Assembly (NCBI GenBank): GCA_903945495.1
Contig: CAJAVU010000002.1
Span: 1 to 64,000 of the forward strand
Reading direction: 5' to 3'
Length of the DNA stretch: 64,000 nucleotides
Origin: an uncultured Flavobacteriales bacterium
Lineage (GTDB): Bacteria > Bacteroidota > Bacteroidia > Flavobacteriales_D > Crocinitomicaceae
Below, in pieces: positions 9,632 through 18,994 of the stretch. The first letter of the stretch is position 1. Each line of letters begins with the position of its first letter. The notes beneath the pieces are model-generated. The model was not told the DNA's origin. It worked only from the letters and a program-made list of their open reading frames with translations, and did not search any database. The position numbers and the translations under genes are program-made.

Positions 9632-10587
9632 ATAAAAAAGTCTTGCTCGTAGGAGCTGGACAAATGGGAGTTGATTATTACAAAGTATTAAAAGCTTTGA
9701 ATTGCACAACAACAATTATTGGAAGGGGAGAAAATTCCGCAAAATTATTTGAAGAAAAAACAGGAATTAGTTGTATTACAGGAGGACTTGAGACGTTTCT
9801 TAATCAAAATGAAATTAATTTTGACGCTGCAATAATTGCAGTAGGTATGGAGCAGCTCGGACAAACCGCAATCCAATTGTTAAATAGCGGTTTCAAAAAT
9901 ATTTTGATCGAAAAACCTGCTGGATTGAATGAAGAGGAAATCACAGAACTTGCGAATCGTTCAAATAAGCATGAAGCTAGTATTTTTGTGGCTTATAATC
10001 GTAGATTTTATGCATCTGTTTTAAAAGCAAAAGAAATCATTGAATTAGATGGCGGAGTTACATCATTTAATTTTGAATTTACGGAATGGGCACATGTAAT
10101 CGAACCACTAATCAAAGCGAACGGAGTTAAAGATAAGTGGTTATTGGGAAATTCAACTCATGTCATTGATTTAGCATTTTATTTAGGTGGTGAACCTTCA
10201 GAAATGAGCTGTTATGCAGGAGGAAAGTTAAGTTGGCATGATAAAGCTATTTATTCTGGGGCTGGAATTTGTGAAAATAATGCATTGTTTTCATATCAAG
10301 CGAATTGGAATGCTCCAGGAAGGTGGGGACTTGAGGTTCTAACAAAAAAATCAAGACTTATTTTCCGACCATTAGAAGAACTCAAAATTCAGTTAATAGG
10401 TTCCGTATCTGTTAGTGAAGTAGAAATCGACCACGAAATTGATAAAAATTATAAAGCGGGTTTATTCATTCAAACGGCGAAATTTTTATTAGGGGAAACA
10501 AATGATTTTCAAACCATTCAAAAACAAGCAAAAATGTGCGAGTTTTATAATCAAATTGCTAAGGGAAATTCGATTGTACATGCTTAA
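9616..10587 (+). CDS. Gfo/Idh/MocA-family oxidoreductase
   Basis: LLVGAGQMGVDYYKVL, IEKPAGLNEEEI, AYNRRFYAS. Overlaps the previous CDS by 16 bp. Confidence 0.78.
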   Translation: MFDNLNKKVLLVGAGQMGVDYYKVLKALNCTTTIIGRGENSAKLFEEKTGISCITGGLETFLNQNEINFDAAIIAVGMEQLGQTAIQLLNSGFKNILIEKPAGLNEEEITELANRSNKHEASIFVAYNRRFYASVLKAKEIIELDGGVTSFNFEFTEWAHVIEPLIKANGVKDKWLLGNSTHVIDLAFYLGGEPSEMSCYAGGKLSWHDKAIYSGAGICENNALFSYQANWNAPGRWGLEVLTKKSRLIFRPLEELKIQLIGSVSVSEVEIDHEIDKNYKAGLFIQTAKFLLGETNDFQTIQKQAKMCEFYNQIAKGNSIVHA

Positions 10588-10602
10588 TTTGTTGTCAAAA
10601 AA

Positions 10603-11472
10603 TTATTTTTTCAAATCTTTTCGTTCAAAAGCATCAATAAATGAATTTGGCGTTACGTTGTATATACTTACATTTTTCGTTTTGCTATATGCTTGTAAGT
10701 CATGATATCCTTTGAAGGTAACCATGAACGTATGTAAAACCTCATGCAATCGCATGTTTTCATGATTGTTCTTTTTTATTTGAGAATTATTTTTTTTATT
10801 ATAAAAATGAGGAATTTGCACGTACACATTGTTGCCTTCATCAACTGCGATTTCATTCAACCAAGAATGCTCGGCACCTAACAAATAAATGTTCGAATAC
10901 GTCAAATTAATTCCATGAAACAAAGATGGTATTAACACATTGTGTGGACGCGGAATTCCCATTTTTAGTTTAAAAAGAAGATATGAAATTGCTGGTATTC
11001 CTTCAATCGGTGTTAGGTTGTAATAAATAATTCTAATGTTCTTATTTGCAGATATACGTTTTTGCCAATCTCCTTTGTTTTTTGCTGTTCGCGGCATAAA
11101 TAGGTAAAATTCCCAATCAACCTTTTCATTGATTCTGTCAAACATCTGTTCAGAGCGTTGAACGAGATCCTGTGAAACGCGTTTGTCCCAAAAAACAGAG
11201 TCGCAGGCAACAAAAAAACGTGGTTTTAATTCTTCAAATAAATGAGTTAAGGGAAAAAAGTTTACACAAATTAAATCTGATTTTGATAATGTTTGCTTAG
11301 CCGCTTGAATACTCGTTTCGAGAGATGGTCCATTGCCTAGAATCACACACGAATCATTCAGTTTTGATGGTAATTTTGAAACAGGCCGTGAACTAATAAG
11401 CGTTTTGCATAAGCTCATGAACGATGAAAAGAGCGCACGTATGAATTCTTGAATATGTTTAAGCGTCTTCAT
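10603..11472 (-). CDS. Putative GT42-like sialyl/nonulosonyl-transferase or DUF115/MptE-like protein
   Basis: CVILGNGPSLETSIQ near N-terminus, NIYLLGAEHSW, C-terminal SIYNVTPNSFIDAF; next to the NulO genes. Confidence 0.5.
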   Translation of the reverse strand: MKTLKHIQEFIRALFSSFMSLCKTLISSRPVSKLPSKLNDSCVILGNGPSLETSIQAAKQTLSKSDLICVNFFPLTHLFEELKPRFFVACDSVFWDKRVSQDLVQRSEQMFDRINEKVDWEFYLFMPRTAKNKGDWQKRISANKNIRIIYYNLTPIEGIPAISYLLFKLKMGIPRPHNVLIPSLFHGINLTYSNIYLLGAEHSWLNEIAVDEGNNVYVQIPHFYNKKNNSQIKKNNHENMRLHEVLHTFMVTFKGYHDLQAYSKTKNVSIYNVTPNSFIDAFERKDLKK

Positions 11473-11609
11473 TTATTGCTGAGATACCATTTTTTAAAGT
11501 GAGCAAAGGTACAAAAATATGAAGAAATAATTTTTCGTTGAGTTTCCTTGAAAAACGATGATTATAGCGGCAATTATTCTATTTTTACCCTATCAATTTA
11601 AAAGAAAGA

Positions 11610-12389
11610 ATGGCATCAATCCTAAAGAAAATCGTTGGGTCAAAAATTGTTGAACGATCGAAACGAAAATTCATCGCTAAAACAGGCGTATTTTTTTCGT
11701 TGAAAAAGCTGTCAGCTTCAACTTCTGATGATTTGGCTCTTGTGAAAGTGCTGAATACTTTTGAATTTGATAAAGTATTGGATGTAGGGGCAAATATTGG
11801 TCAATTCGCTGAGTCGCTCTTAGATTTTGGGTATAAGGGTAAAATCATTTCGTTTGAACCGACGTCTGTTGTTTATCCAACACTTTTAAAGAAAGCTGAA
11901 AAATTCAAGAATTGGCAAATAGCTGAGAAAATGGCTATTGGAAACGAGGATGGAGAAATTGAGATGAATATTTCAGCGGATCCATTGTTCAATTCCATTA
12001 AGGAAATTCAGGACGACTACACAAATTACCATTCTGCTTCTGGAAAAAGTGGTACAGAAAAAGTACGTTTGGCAAAACTTGATAGTATTTGGGATGAATA
12101 TATTCAACCTTCCGAACGCGTATTCTTGAAAATCGATACGCAAGGTTTTGAGAAAGAAGTATTAGAAGGTGCATCGAATTCATTAGACAAGGTAAGTGGA
12201 ATCAAAATCGAAATGCCTTTACAACCAATTTATAAGAATGTTGAGTGGGATATATTTGATTTAATGCAATTTTTCAAATCAAAAGGATTCGCATGTGTTG
12301 GAGTGAGTAAAGTTGCTGTCAATCAACAATCGGGAATTGTGCACGAAGTCGATGGTGTTTTCATAAAAGAAAGCCTTCTGAAACATTAA
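11610..12389 (+). CDS. FkbM-family methyltransferase
   Basis: VLDVGANIGQFAESLLDFGYKGKIISFEPTS ... VFLKIDTQGFEKEVLEGA. Confidence 0.85.
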   Translation: MASILKKIVGSKIVERSKRKFIAKTGVFFSLKKLSASTSDDLALVKVLNTFEFDKVLDVGANIGQFAESLLDFGYKGKIISFEPTSVVYPTLLKKAEKFKNWQIAEKMAIGNEDGEIEMNISADPLFNSIKEIQDDYTNYHSASGKSGTEKVRLAKLDSIWDEYIQPSERVFLKIDTQGFEKEVLEGASNSLDKVSGIKIEMPLQPIYKNVEWDIFDLMQFFKSKGFACVGVSKVAVNQQSGIVHEVDGVFIKESLLKH

Positions 12390-13702
12390 CTTTCAGCTAT
12401 CTCATCCAAATATCCGGCGATTTTTTGTGTAATTGCTTTGTTGGAATATTCTGAAACGTGTTGACTCGGATTGAAATTACCGATTTCGTTGTGGATCAAT
12501 GCTTTCTTTAAATAAGCGTAAATAAAGAGCTCTTCGGAGTAATCAAAGGATTTCCCGAGTTGTTTTTCTTCAACGATTTGTTTTACGTCGCCGTCATTCG
12601 GACCAAAAACGAGAATTGGTTTTCCTGTTCGCAACATTTCAAATAATTTCCCAGGAATTCGTCCTTTCGCATTTGCGGCTTTGTTGATCGGTAACAAAAG
12701 CATTGACGCTTCTGCATATTCTTCCAATACTTGCTGACGTGGAATCATTCCCATATATTCAGTGAGTCCATCCAAATCATTCATGCGAATCGATTCTCGA
12801 ACAGCATGGTCAACTTCACCCGCCAATTTTATACGCACGTTTGAACGGATTTCTGGATGCTCGATTAACAACTGTTTTAAGGCATTTAAGAACGAAATAG
12901 GATTGCGGTCTTCGCCTAATAAACCTCCATGAAAAAATATGAAATCAGTACTTTCTTTGGCTTGAAAATGTTCAAATTCAGGTTCGTCAAAACCGTAATA
13001 AATGACATCAACTTTTTTAGCACCAATCGATTCTAGGTCTTTTTTCCATGTTGGACTAGCAATCGTGATTTTCTTTGCGGTTTTAAAAACAGCTTGTTCT
13101 AAGGCTTTGTGTTTTCTGTCGGCCCGTTTGCCGATGTACAATTTGTCATAGTAGTCGACTTGCGTCCAAGGATCTTGGAAATCTGCCAACCAGGGAATCA
13201 TAAATTTTTGCGCTAATTTCAAACCAATCACCGTGTTTGTGTGAGGTGGTCCATCCGTTAAAATAGCGTCAATTTTGTTGTTTTGAAGATAGTTCTCCAA
13301 GTATTTTACAGATGGTTTAATCCAACGGTAACGCGCATCTGGGATAAAGAAGTTCCCGCGTACCCACATTCCTAAGGTGTCAACAATAGTTTTTTTCTTC
13401 GCCGAATTCGATGTGATATTTTGTAAAGGTTGATTCTTTTTACGACCAGAAAGCTTTTTAAATAAGTTGATTGGTTCAAAAATGGGAACTTTGTGAATCT
13501 CTAAACCTTCAGGAATATCTTTTTCGTTCGTGAAATCTAAAAATTGATAAGAAGCATTTTCGGCTGTGAAAACAACCGGTTCCCAACCAAATTCACGCAA
13601 GTACTTTACGAATTTTAAACAACGAAGTACTGTTATTCCGCCTGAAGGAGGCCAATGATATGTAATAATTAAAACCTTTTTCACGTTTCTTATTCGCTGC
13701 AC
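12386..13702 (-). CDS. Glycosyltransferase family 4-like protein
   Basis: HWPPSGGITVLRCLKFVKYL, FFHGGLLGEDRNP, GRIPGKLFEMLRTGKPILVFG. Start is GTG in the track; a second GTG (13684) is also possible. Confidence 0.78.
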   Translation of the reverse strand: MQRIRNVKKVLIITYHWPPSGGITVLRCLKFVKYLREFGWEPVVFTAENASYQFLDFTNEKDIPEGLEIHKVPIFEPINLFKKLSGRKKNQPLQNITSNSAKKKTIVDTLGMWVRGNFFIPDARYRWIKPSVKYLENYLQNNKIDAILTDGPPHTNTVIGLKLAQKFMIPWLADFQDPWTQVDYYDKLYIGKRADRKHKALEQAVFKTAKKITIASPTWKKDLESIGAKKVDVIYYGFDEPEFEHFQAKESTDFIFFHGGLLGEDRNPISFLNALKQLLIEHPEIRSNVRIKLAGEVDHAVRESIRMNDLDGLTEYMGMIPRQQVLEEYAEASMLLLPINKAANAKGRIPGKLFEMLRTGKPILVFGPNDGDVKQIVEEKQLGKSFDYSEELFIYAYLKKALIHNEIGNFNPSQHVSEYSNKAITQKIAGYLDEIAES

Positions 13703-13773
13703 AAAATTGGTTAAATGCGCTAAACAAAAATAAGCAAATTATCAGTAGTTCGTTCAGATTACAAGGTATCGCT

Positions 13774-13781
13774 TATATTTG
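13774..13781 (+). promoter_or_regulatory. Bacteroidota -7 box (TATATTTG) upstream of the flippase
   Basis: TATATTTG matches TAnnTTTG, 12 nt before ATG 13794. Confidence 0.5.
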
Positions 13782-13793
13782 CACCACAAGATT

Positions 13794-15296
13794 ATGGGAA
13801 TCGTTCAGAAAGATGCTTTTCGTACCATGTTAATTTCCTACGGTGGAATTGTACTTGGTTATTTGAATAAGGGATTATTGTTCCTTCTTATTCTGACGAC
13901 TGAACAAATTGGCTTAGTCAATTTGATTATTTCTTTAGGAACCATGTTTGCTCAATTTTCGAATCTAGGAACCATTTATTCAACGTGGAAATTTTTACCA
14001 TTTTTCAAGAATGAGGCGAAGAAACACCATGGATTTTTGCCGCTGATTTTATTGATTGTCTTTGTAGGGGTTTCTTTTTTTACTGCTCTATCACTGATTT
14101 TTAGACCGCAAATTGAAGAAATGTATTTGGAACATTCAGCCATGTTCGTTTCCTATTATTACTGGTTTATGCCCATTGGTGTTTCCTACGTATTATTTAT
14201 GGTGTTGGAAATTTATTTGAGAAGCTTTTACAAGAATGTAATTTCAGTGGTTGCTTCTGAAATCATTTTGCGTTTGGCATTAACAGTATTATTAGCGCTG
14301 ATTTATTTCAAATTGATAAGTTTCGATTTATTTGTTATTCTGCATAGTTTAATTTACTTGATTCCAACAGGTATTTTATTGATGTATTTATATCGAATAG
14401 GGGAATTGAACTTGTTTCCTTCTTCCATTCAAATATCCAAACGTTTTCGAAAGATTGTAATTTTATTTTCAGCCTTCAATTATATAAACACGCTTGGTGT
14501 TGTGCTTGTTGGTTCAATGGACGTAATCATGATTGCTCAAATGATTGGCTTGGAAGGAACCGGTGTTTATACAACGGTTATTTTCTTGACATCCGCATTA
14601 CAAGTTCCCTATAAATCAATTATTCGAGTTAGTTCTCCTTTGGTATCCGATTATTGGAAATCACGCGAATTTGATAAAATGAAAGACTTGTATCGAAAAG
14701 TGAGTTCGGTTAGTTTAGTTATCGGATTGGGATTGTTCTGTGGTATTTGGAACAATATCGATTTTCTATTCTCATTCTTAAAACCTGAATTTCAAGCTGG
14801 TATTTGGGTGTTTTTCTTTCTGATGATGGGGCGTTTGGTGGATATGTATTTTGGAATCAATGGCGCCATTTTTACGACTTCCAAAAAGTTCAAATACGAC
14901 ATCTATTTTACGCTCTTTTTAATCTTTGCCGTTTTCTTTTTAAACCTTTGGTTTATTCCGATTTGGGGAATTGTTGGAGCTGCCATTTCAACTTCAGTGG
15001 CTATTTTATTCTATAATTTTGGACGCTTACTTTTTGTTTGGTTTGCATTCAAAATTCACCCATTCCACAAGAACCAATTCGTTGTGATCCTTTTAGGTTT
15101 AGTGAGTTTATTCGTTGGTTGGTTGACTTCTGACTTGATCGAAAACAAATACGTAGAGTTTATCGTACAATCGCTCCTTGTTGTTTTGCTATTTTTTGCA
15201 CCAATTTATTGGTTTAAACTAGAACCAGAATCTGTCAACTATTTGAACAAAGGAACCGCTTTTATTGGTTCGAAATTGGGCAGAAAAAAAGCATAA
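13794..15296 (+). CDS. Polysaccharide flippase / oligosaccharide-unit transporter (Wzx-like, MATE/MOP fold)
   Basis: About 12-14 hydrophobic segments, glycan-locus context. Track start 13779 (TTG) lies inside the -7 box, so ATG 13794 is preferred. Confidence 0.78.
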   Translation: MGIVQKDAFRTMLISYGGIVLGYLNKGLLFLLILTTEQIGLVNLIISLGTMFAQFSNLGTIYSTWKFLPFFKNEAKKHHGFLPLILLIVFVGVSFFTALSLIFRPQIEEMYLEHSAMFVSYYYWFMPIGVSYVLFMVLEIYLRSFYKNVISVVASEIILRLALTVLLALIYFKLISFDLFVILHSLIYLIPTGILLMYLYRIGELNLFPSSIQISKRFRKIVILFSAFNYINTLGVVLVGSMDVIMIAQMIGLEGTGVYTTVIFLTSALQVPYKSIIRVSSPLVSDYWKSREFDKMKDLYRKVSSVSLVIGLGLFCGIWNNIDFLFSFLKPEFQAGIWVFFFLMMGRLVDMYFGINGAIFTTSKKFKYDIYFTLFLIFAVFFLNLWFIPIWGIVGAAISTSVAILFYNFGRLLFVWFAFKIHPFHKNQFVVILLGLVSLFVGWLTSDLIENKYVEFIVQSLLVVLLFFAPIYWFKLEPESVNYLNKGTAFIGSKLGRKKA

Positions 15297-15323
15297 AAAA
15301 ATGTAGGCTTAATTAACCTACAT
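15293..15323 (-). terminator. Intrinsic terminator for alaS
   Basis: ATGTAGG-N9-CCTACAT stem; minus-strand U-tract from the A-run at about 15295-15301. Confidence 0.6.
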
Positions 15324-15350
15324 TCCTCATAATTATAAAAAGCTATTTTA

Positions 15351-15398
15351 AATCTTCAAATCATAGAATCTTCAAATCATTGAATTTTCAAATTATTT
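15351..15398. repeat. Three tandem copies of a 16-bp unit
   Basis: AATCTTCAAATCATAG / AATCTTCAAATCATTG / AATTTTCAAATTATTT. Confidence 0.85.
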
Positions 15399-15402
15399 CC
15401 TC

Positions 15403-18015
15403 TTAAATCTTCGCTTTACATTCTTCAATTGCAGCTTTTAAGCCACCTGGATTTTTACCACCAGCTGTAGCGAAGAATGGTTGTCCACCACCACCACCTT
15501 GGATGTGCTTAGCAACTTCTCTAACTAAATTACCTGCATTCAAACCTTTGTCTGCTATAACTGAATCGGAAACAATGATGCTAATTGTACATTTATCACC
15601 TTCATTTCCACCGATTACACCGAAGAGGTTATCTACTTCTCCTTTCAGTTGGAACAAGATGTCTTTAATTGATCCACCATCCAGATTCACAGTTGTTCCT
15701 AAGAAATTGATTCCATTGATTGTTTCAATTTTTGACTTCAATTCACCTTTTACGTTCATCGCTTTTTCACGTTGAAGCACTTCAATTTCTTTGGTTAATT
15801 GATTGTTTTTCGTCAATAAATCTTCAACAGCTTTGATCAAGTCTTTTGGATTCTTCAAAGTCAAAGCAATCGTTTCAAGTGTATCTGCTTTTTGTTTAAA
15901 GAAGTTTTCTGCTACCTTTGATGTGATTGCTTCAATACGACGAACACCTGCCGCGACAGCTGTTTCTGTTGTGATTTTAAATAAGCCAATTTTACTTGTT
16001 GAAGGAACGTGTGTTCCACCGCATAATTCAACTGATTCTCCAAATTTGATTACGCGAACCGAATCACCGTATTTCTCACCAAACAAGGCCATTGCACCAA
16101 GCGCTTTTGCTTCTTCAATTGGTGTGTTTCTGCGTTCGTCTAGCGAAATATTTTGATGAATTCCTTCTGTTACGATTCGTTCAACTTCTGCTAATTCTTC
16201 ATCTGTAACCTTCGAGAAATGCGAAAAATCGAAACGTAAATATTCAGGATTTACCAAAGATCCTTTTTGCTCAACATGCGTTCCTAAAACTGTTCTCAAT
16301 GCATGATGCAATAGGTGAGTAGCAGAGTGATTCGAAGCCGAGGCAATTCTATTTTTCTCATTCACCGTCGCTGTAAAAGTTGCGTTCACGTCAGTTGGCA
16401 CTTTTTCACTCAAATGAATTATTAAATTGTTTTCTTTTTTCGTGTCGAAAATGTGAATCGTTTCACCATTCGCTTCAATCGTTCCTTTGTCTCCAACTTG
16501 TCCACCACCTTCAGGATAGAACGGAGTTTGGTTGAATACTAATTGAAAGAATGATTTTTGCTTTTGACTCACTTTGCGGTATTTCACCAATTGCAATTCG
16601 GCAGTCAAGTTGTCATAACCAATGAATTCAACGTTGCCATCTGGACGTACTTGAACCCAATCATCTGTTTCAACGGCATTTTCATCACGCGAACGATCTT
16701 TTTGTTTTTGAAGTTCAGCGTTGAATGCTTCTTCGTCAATTGAAAGGTCATTTTCTCGTGCGATTAATGACGTTAAATCGACAGGGAAACCATATGTGTC
16801 AAACAATTCGAAAATAGCAACACCATCAATCGTATCTTTATTCTCTTTTTTAGTAGTTTGAATAATTCCATCAATTCGCTTCAATCCTTTCTCCAATGTT
16901 CTGAAGAAGCTAATTTCCTCTTCACGAATTACTTTTTGTACAAGTTCTCTCTGATTGATCAATTCAACGAACGGATCTCCCATGATTTCACTTAATACAA
17001 CAGATAAGTCACACAAGAATGGTTCTTTCATTCCAAGAGTTTGATATCCATAACGAACAGCTCTTCTCAAAATTCGTCGGATAACATAACCCGCACCAGT
17101 GTTTGAAGGCAATTGTCCATCAGCAATAGAGAATGCAATCGCACGAACGTGATCTGAAATTACGCGCAATGCAATATCTGTTTCTTCTTTCACACCATAG
17201 TTAACACCAGAAACTTTTTCCATGTGTTGAATCAATGTTTGGAACAAGTCCGTATCGTAATTCGATGTTTTTCCTTGCAAAGCCATGGCCAAACGTTCCA
17301 ATCCCATTCCTGTATCAACATGTGTTGCAGGAAGTGGTTCCAAACTACCATCCGCTTTACGGTTAAATTGCATGAAAACGTTGTTCCAAATCTCAATAAC
17401 TTGAGGATGGTCATAATTTACCAATGATTTACCGTCAACTAAATCACGTTCAGCTTTCGAGCGTAAATCAACGTGAATTTCTGTACAAGGACCACATGGA
17501 CCTGTATCGCCCATTTCCCAGAAATTATCTTTTTTCGAAGCAAGTATGATGCGGTCTTCAGCAATGTATTTTTTCCAAATAGCAAAACTTTCTGAATCTT
17601 GAGGAACCCCATCTTTTGCGTCACCTTCAAAAACAGTTACATACAACTTGTCTTTTGGAATTTTATACACTTCAGTCAATAATTCCCAAGCCCAACCAAT
17701 TGCTTCTTCTTTGAAATAATCTCCGAACGACCAGTTACCCAACATTTCGAACATCGTGTGATGGTAAGTATCAACACCAACCTCTTCTAAATCGTTGTGT
17801 TTTCCAGAAACACGCAAACACTTCTGAGAATTGGCGACACGCGGATTTTTAGGAATGGCATTTCCAAGGAAGTAATCCTTGAATTGGTTCATTCCGGCAT
17901 TTGTAAACATCAAAGTTGGATCATTCTTAACAACCATTGGTGCTGAAGGAACAATCTCATGTCCTTTTGATGCAAAAAATGTAAAAAATTGCTCGCGTAT
18001 TTCAGAAACTTTCAT
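15403..18015 (-). CDS. alaS: Alanine--tRNA ligase
   Basis: [69 protein letters not shown]-terminal [14 protein letters not shown]. Confidence 0.97.
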   Translation of the reverse strand: MKVSEIREQFFTFFASKGHEIVPSAPMVVKNDPTLMFTNAGMNQFKDYFLGNAIPKNPRVANSQKCLRVSGKHNDLEEVGVDTYHHTMFEMLGNWSFGDYFKEEAIGWAWELLTEVYKIPKDKLYVTVFEGDAKDGVPQDSESFAIWKKYIAEDRIILASKKDNFWEMGDTGPCGPCTEIHVDLRSKAERDLVDGKSLVNYDHPQVIEIWNNVFMQFNRKADGSLEPLPATHVDTGMGLERLAMALQGKTSNYDTDLFQTLIQHMEKVSGVNYGVKEETDIALRVISDHVRAIAFSIADGQLPSNTGAGYVIRRILRRAVRYGYQTLGMKEPFLCDLSVVLSEIMGDPFVELINQRELVQKVIREEEISFFRTLEKGLKRIDGIIQTTKKENKDTIDGVAIFELFDTYGFPVDLTSLIARENDLSIDEEAFNAELQKQKDRSRDENAVETDDWVQVRPDGNVEFIGYDNLTAELQLVKYRKVSQKQKSFFQLVFNQTPFYPEGGGQVGDKGTIEANGETIHIFDTKKENNLIIHLSEKVPTDVNATFTATVNEKNRIASASNHSATHLLHHALRTVLGTHVEQKGSLVNPEYLRFDFSHFSKVTDEELAEVERIVTEGIHQNISLDERRNTPIEEAKALGAMALFGEKYGDSVRVIKFGESVELCGGTHVPSTSKIGLFKITTETAVAAGVRRIEAITSKVAENFFKQKADTLETIALTLKNPKDLIKAVEDLLTKNNQLTKEIEVLQREKAMNVKGELKSKIETINGINFLGTTVNLDGGSIKDILFQLKGEVDNLFGVIGGNEGDKCTISIIVSDSVIADKGLNAGNLVREVAKHIQGGGGGQPFFATAGGKNPGGLKAAIEECKAKI

Positions 18016-18163
18016 GAAAGATGTTGTTTTCTATTCGTTTTTAAAGCTGCAAATTTAACGGAATTAGTCAAAAAAATATGTTTTTAGGATGGGAAAATGC
18101 TTGTGAAGGACATTGTTTTTTGTAATTCTAATGGTAAATTCTTTACTCGGTCAGTCTGATGCA

Positions 18164-18198
18164 TAAAAAAAGGTTAGAACTAATTTAGATCTAACCTT
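18164..18198 (-). terminator. Intrinsic terminator for the 18223..18744 gene
   Basis: AAGGTTAGA ... TCTAACCTT 9-bp stem with an A-run on the plus strand (U-tract on minus). Confidence 0.7.
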
Positions 18199-18222
18199 CA
18201 GTGTTGTTATAATTTCCTTGAA

Positions 18223-18744
18223 TTATTTGATTGCATCAATTTTTTCTTGATTAGCGTTCTCTTCCATTTGGAAGTTGAATTTAGTAGCTAATTCTTGTTG
18301 AGCATCAGCAAATTCTTTATCCAATTTCTCCTCTTGTTTTGTTACTTCAACTTCCATTTGTTGAATAAATTCAAGATCTTCTTCAGTAATGTTTTCGCCT
18401 TTATCTAAAATGTCAAACATTTTTTTGTATTCATTTGAATAGATGTTTTTGTAGAATGAAAATAATTCGATTGCAGCATTTTTTAAACGATTACTTCCTT
18501 CAAATCCTTCCATTTTTTTGATTGTCGCCAACGACTCATCACATTGCTTAACGATATCTAAACGAATGTCTTTGCATTTTTCAAGATCTGTATCCATTGT
18601 TTCAACCAAGTCTAAACTTAATTCAATGATTTTTGATTGTTCTTTAATAATAGCATCATTGTATTCAATGGCTTTTTGTGAATCTGTCGCACACGATTGC
18701 AATAGCAAAAACGAAAACGCGAATAATGGTAAAATGTATTTCAT
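18223..18744 (-). CDS. Hypothetical lipoprotein
   Basis: Lipobox FAFSFLLLQSCAT; helical, charged remainder. Confidence 0.7.
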   Translation of the reverse strand: MKYILPLFAFSFLLLQSCATDSQKAIEYNDAIIKEQSKIIELSLDLVETMDTDLEKCKDIRLDIVKQCDESLATIKKMEGFEGSNRLKNAAIELFSFYKNIYSNEYKKMFDILDKGENITEEDLEFIQQMEVEVTKQEEKLDKEFADAQQELATKFNFQMEENANQEKIDAIK

Positions 18745-18994
18745 AATTTTTAGTTTGGAATAAATGTACTTATTCAGTTTTCAAATCGAAAATAATCAGA
18801 CATATTTCTGTCAATTTTGATTTGATTTTTTACAAATGAGATTTTTTTGTCAGTATTTCTGTCATTTCGACATAAAATACCACATCAACATATCGATTAA
18901 TGACAAAATATACGCGAATAATTCCAAAAAAGGTGGTGGCACAAAGATTGACTAGAGGAAAACAGTTTTAAACTGAATATAATTTACAAACAAT

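Noticed and set aside
15351-15398. Tandem 16-bp repeats considered as a CRISPR remnant
   Set aside because: Copies are directly adjacent with no unique spacers, and no cas-like genes are nearby.
15503-16156. Plus-strand ORFs (90 and 117 aa) antisense to alaS
   Set aside because: Antisense shadows of a well-supported CDS with no independent start signals or recognisable protein features.
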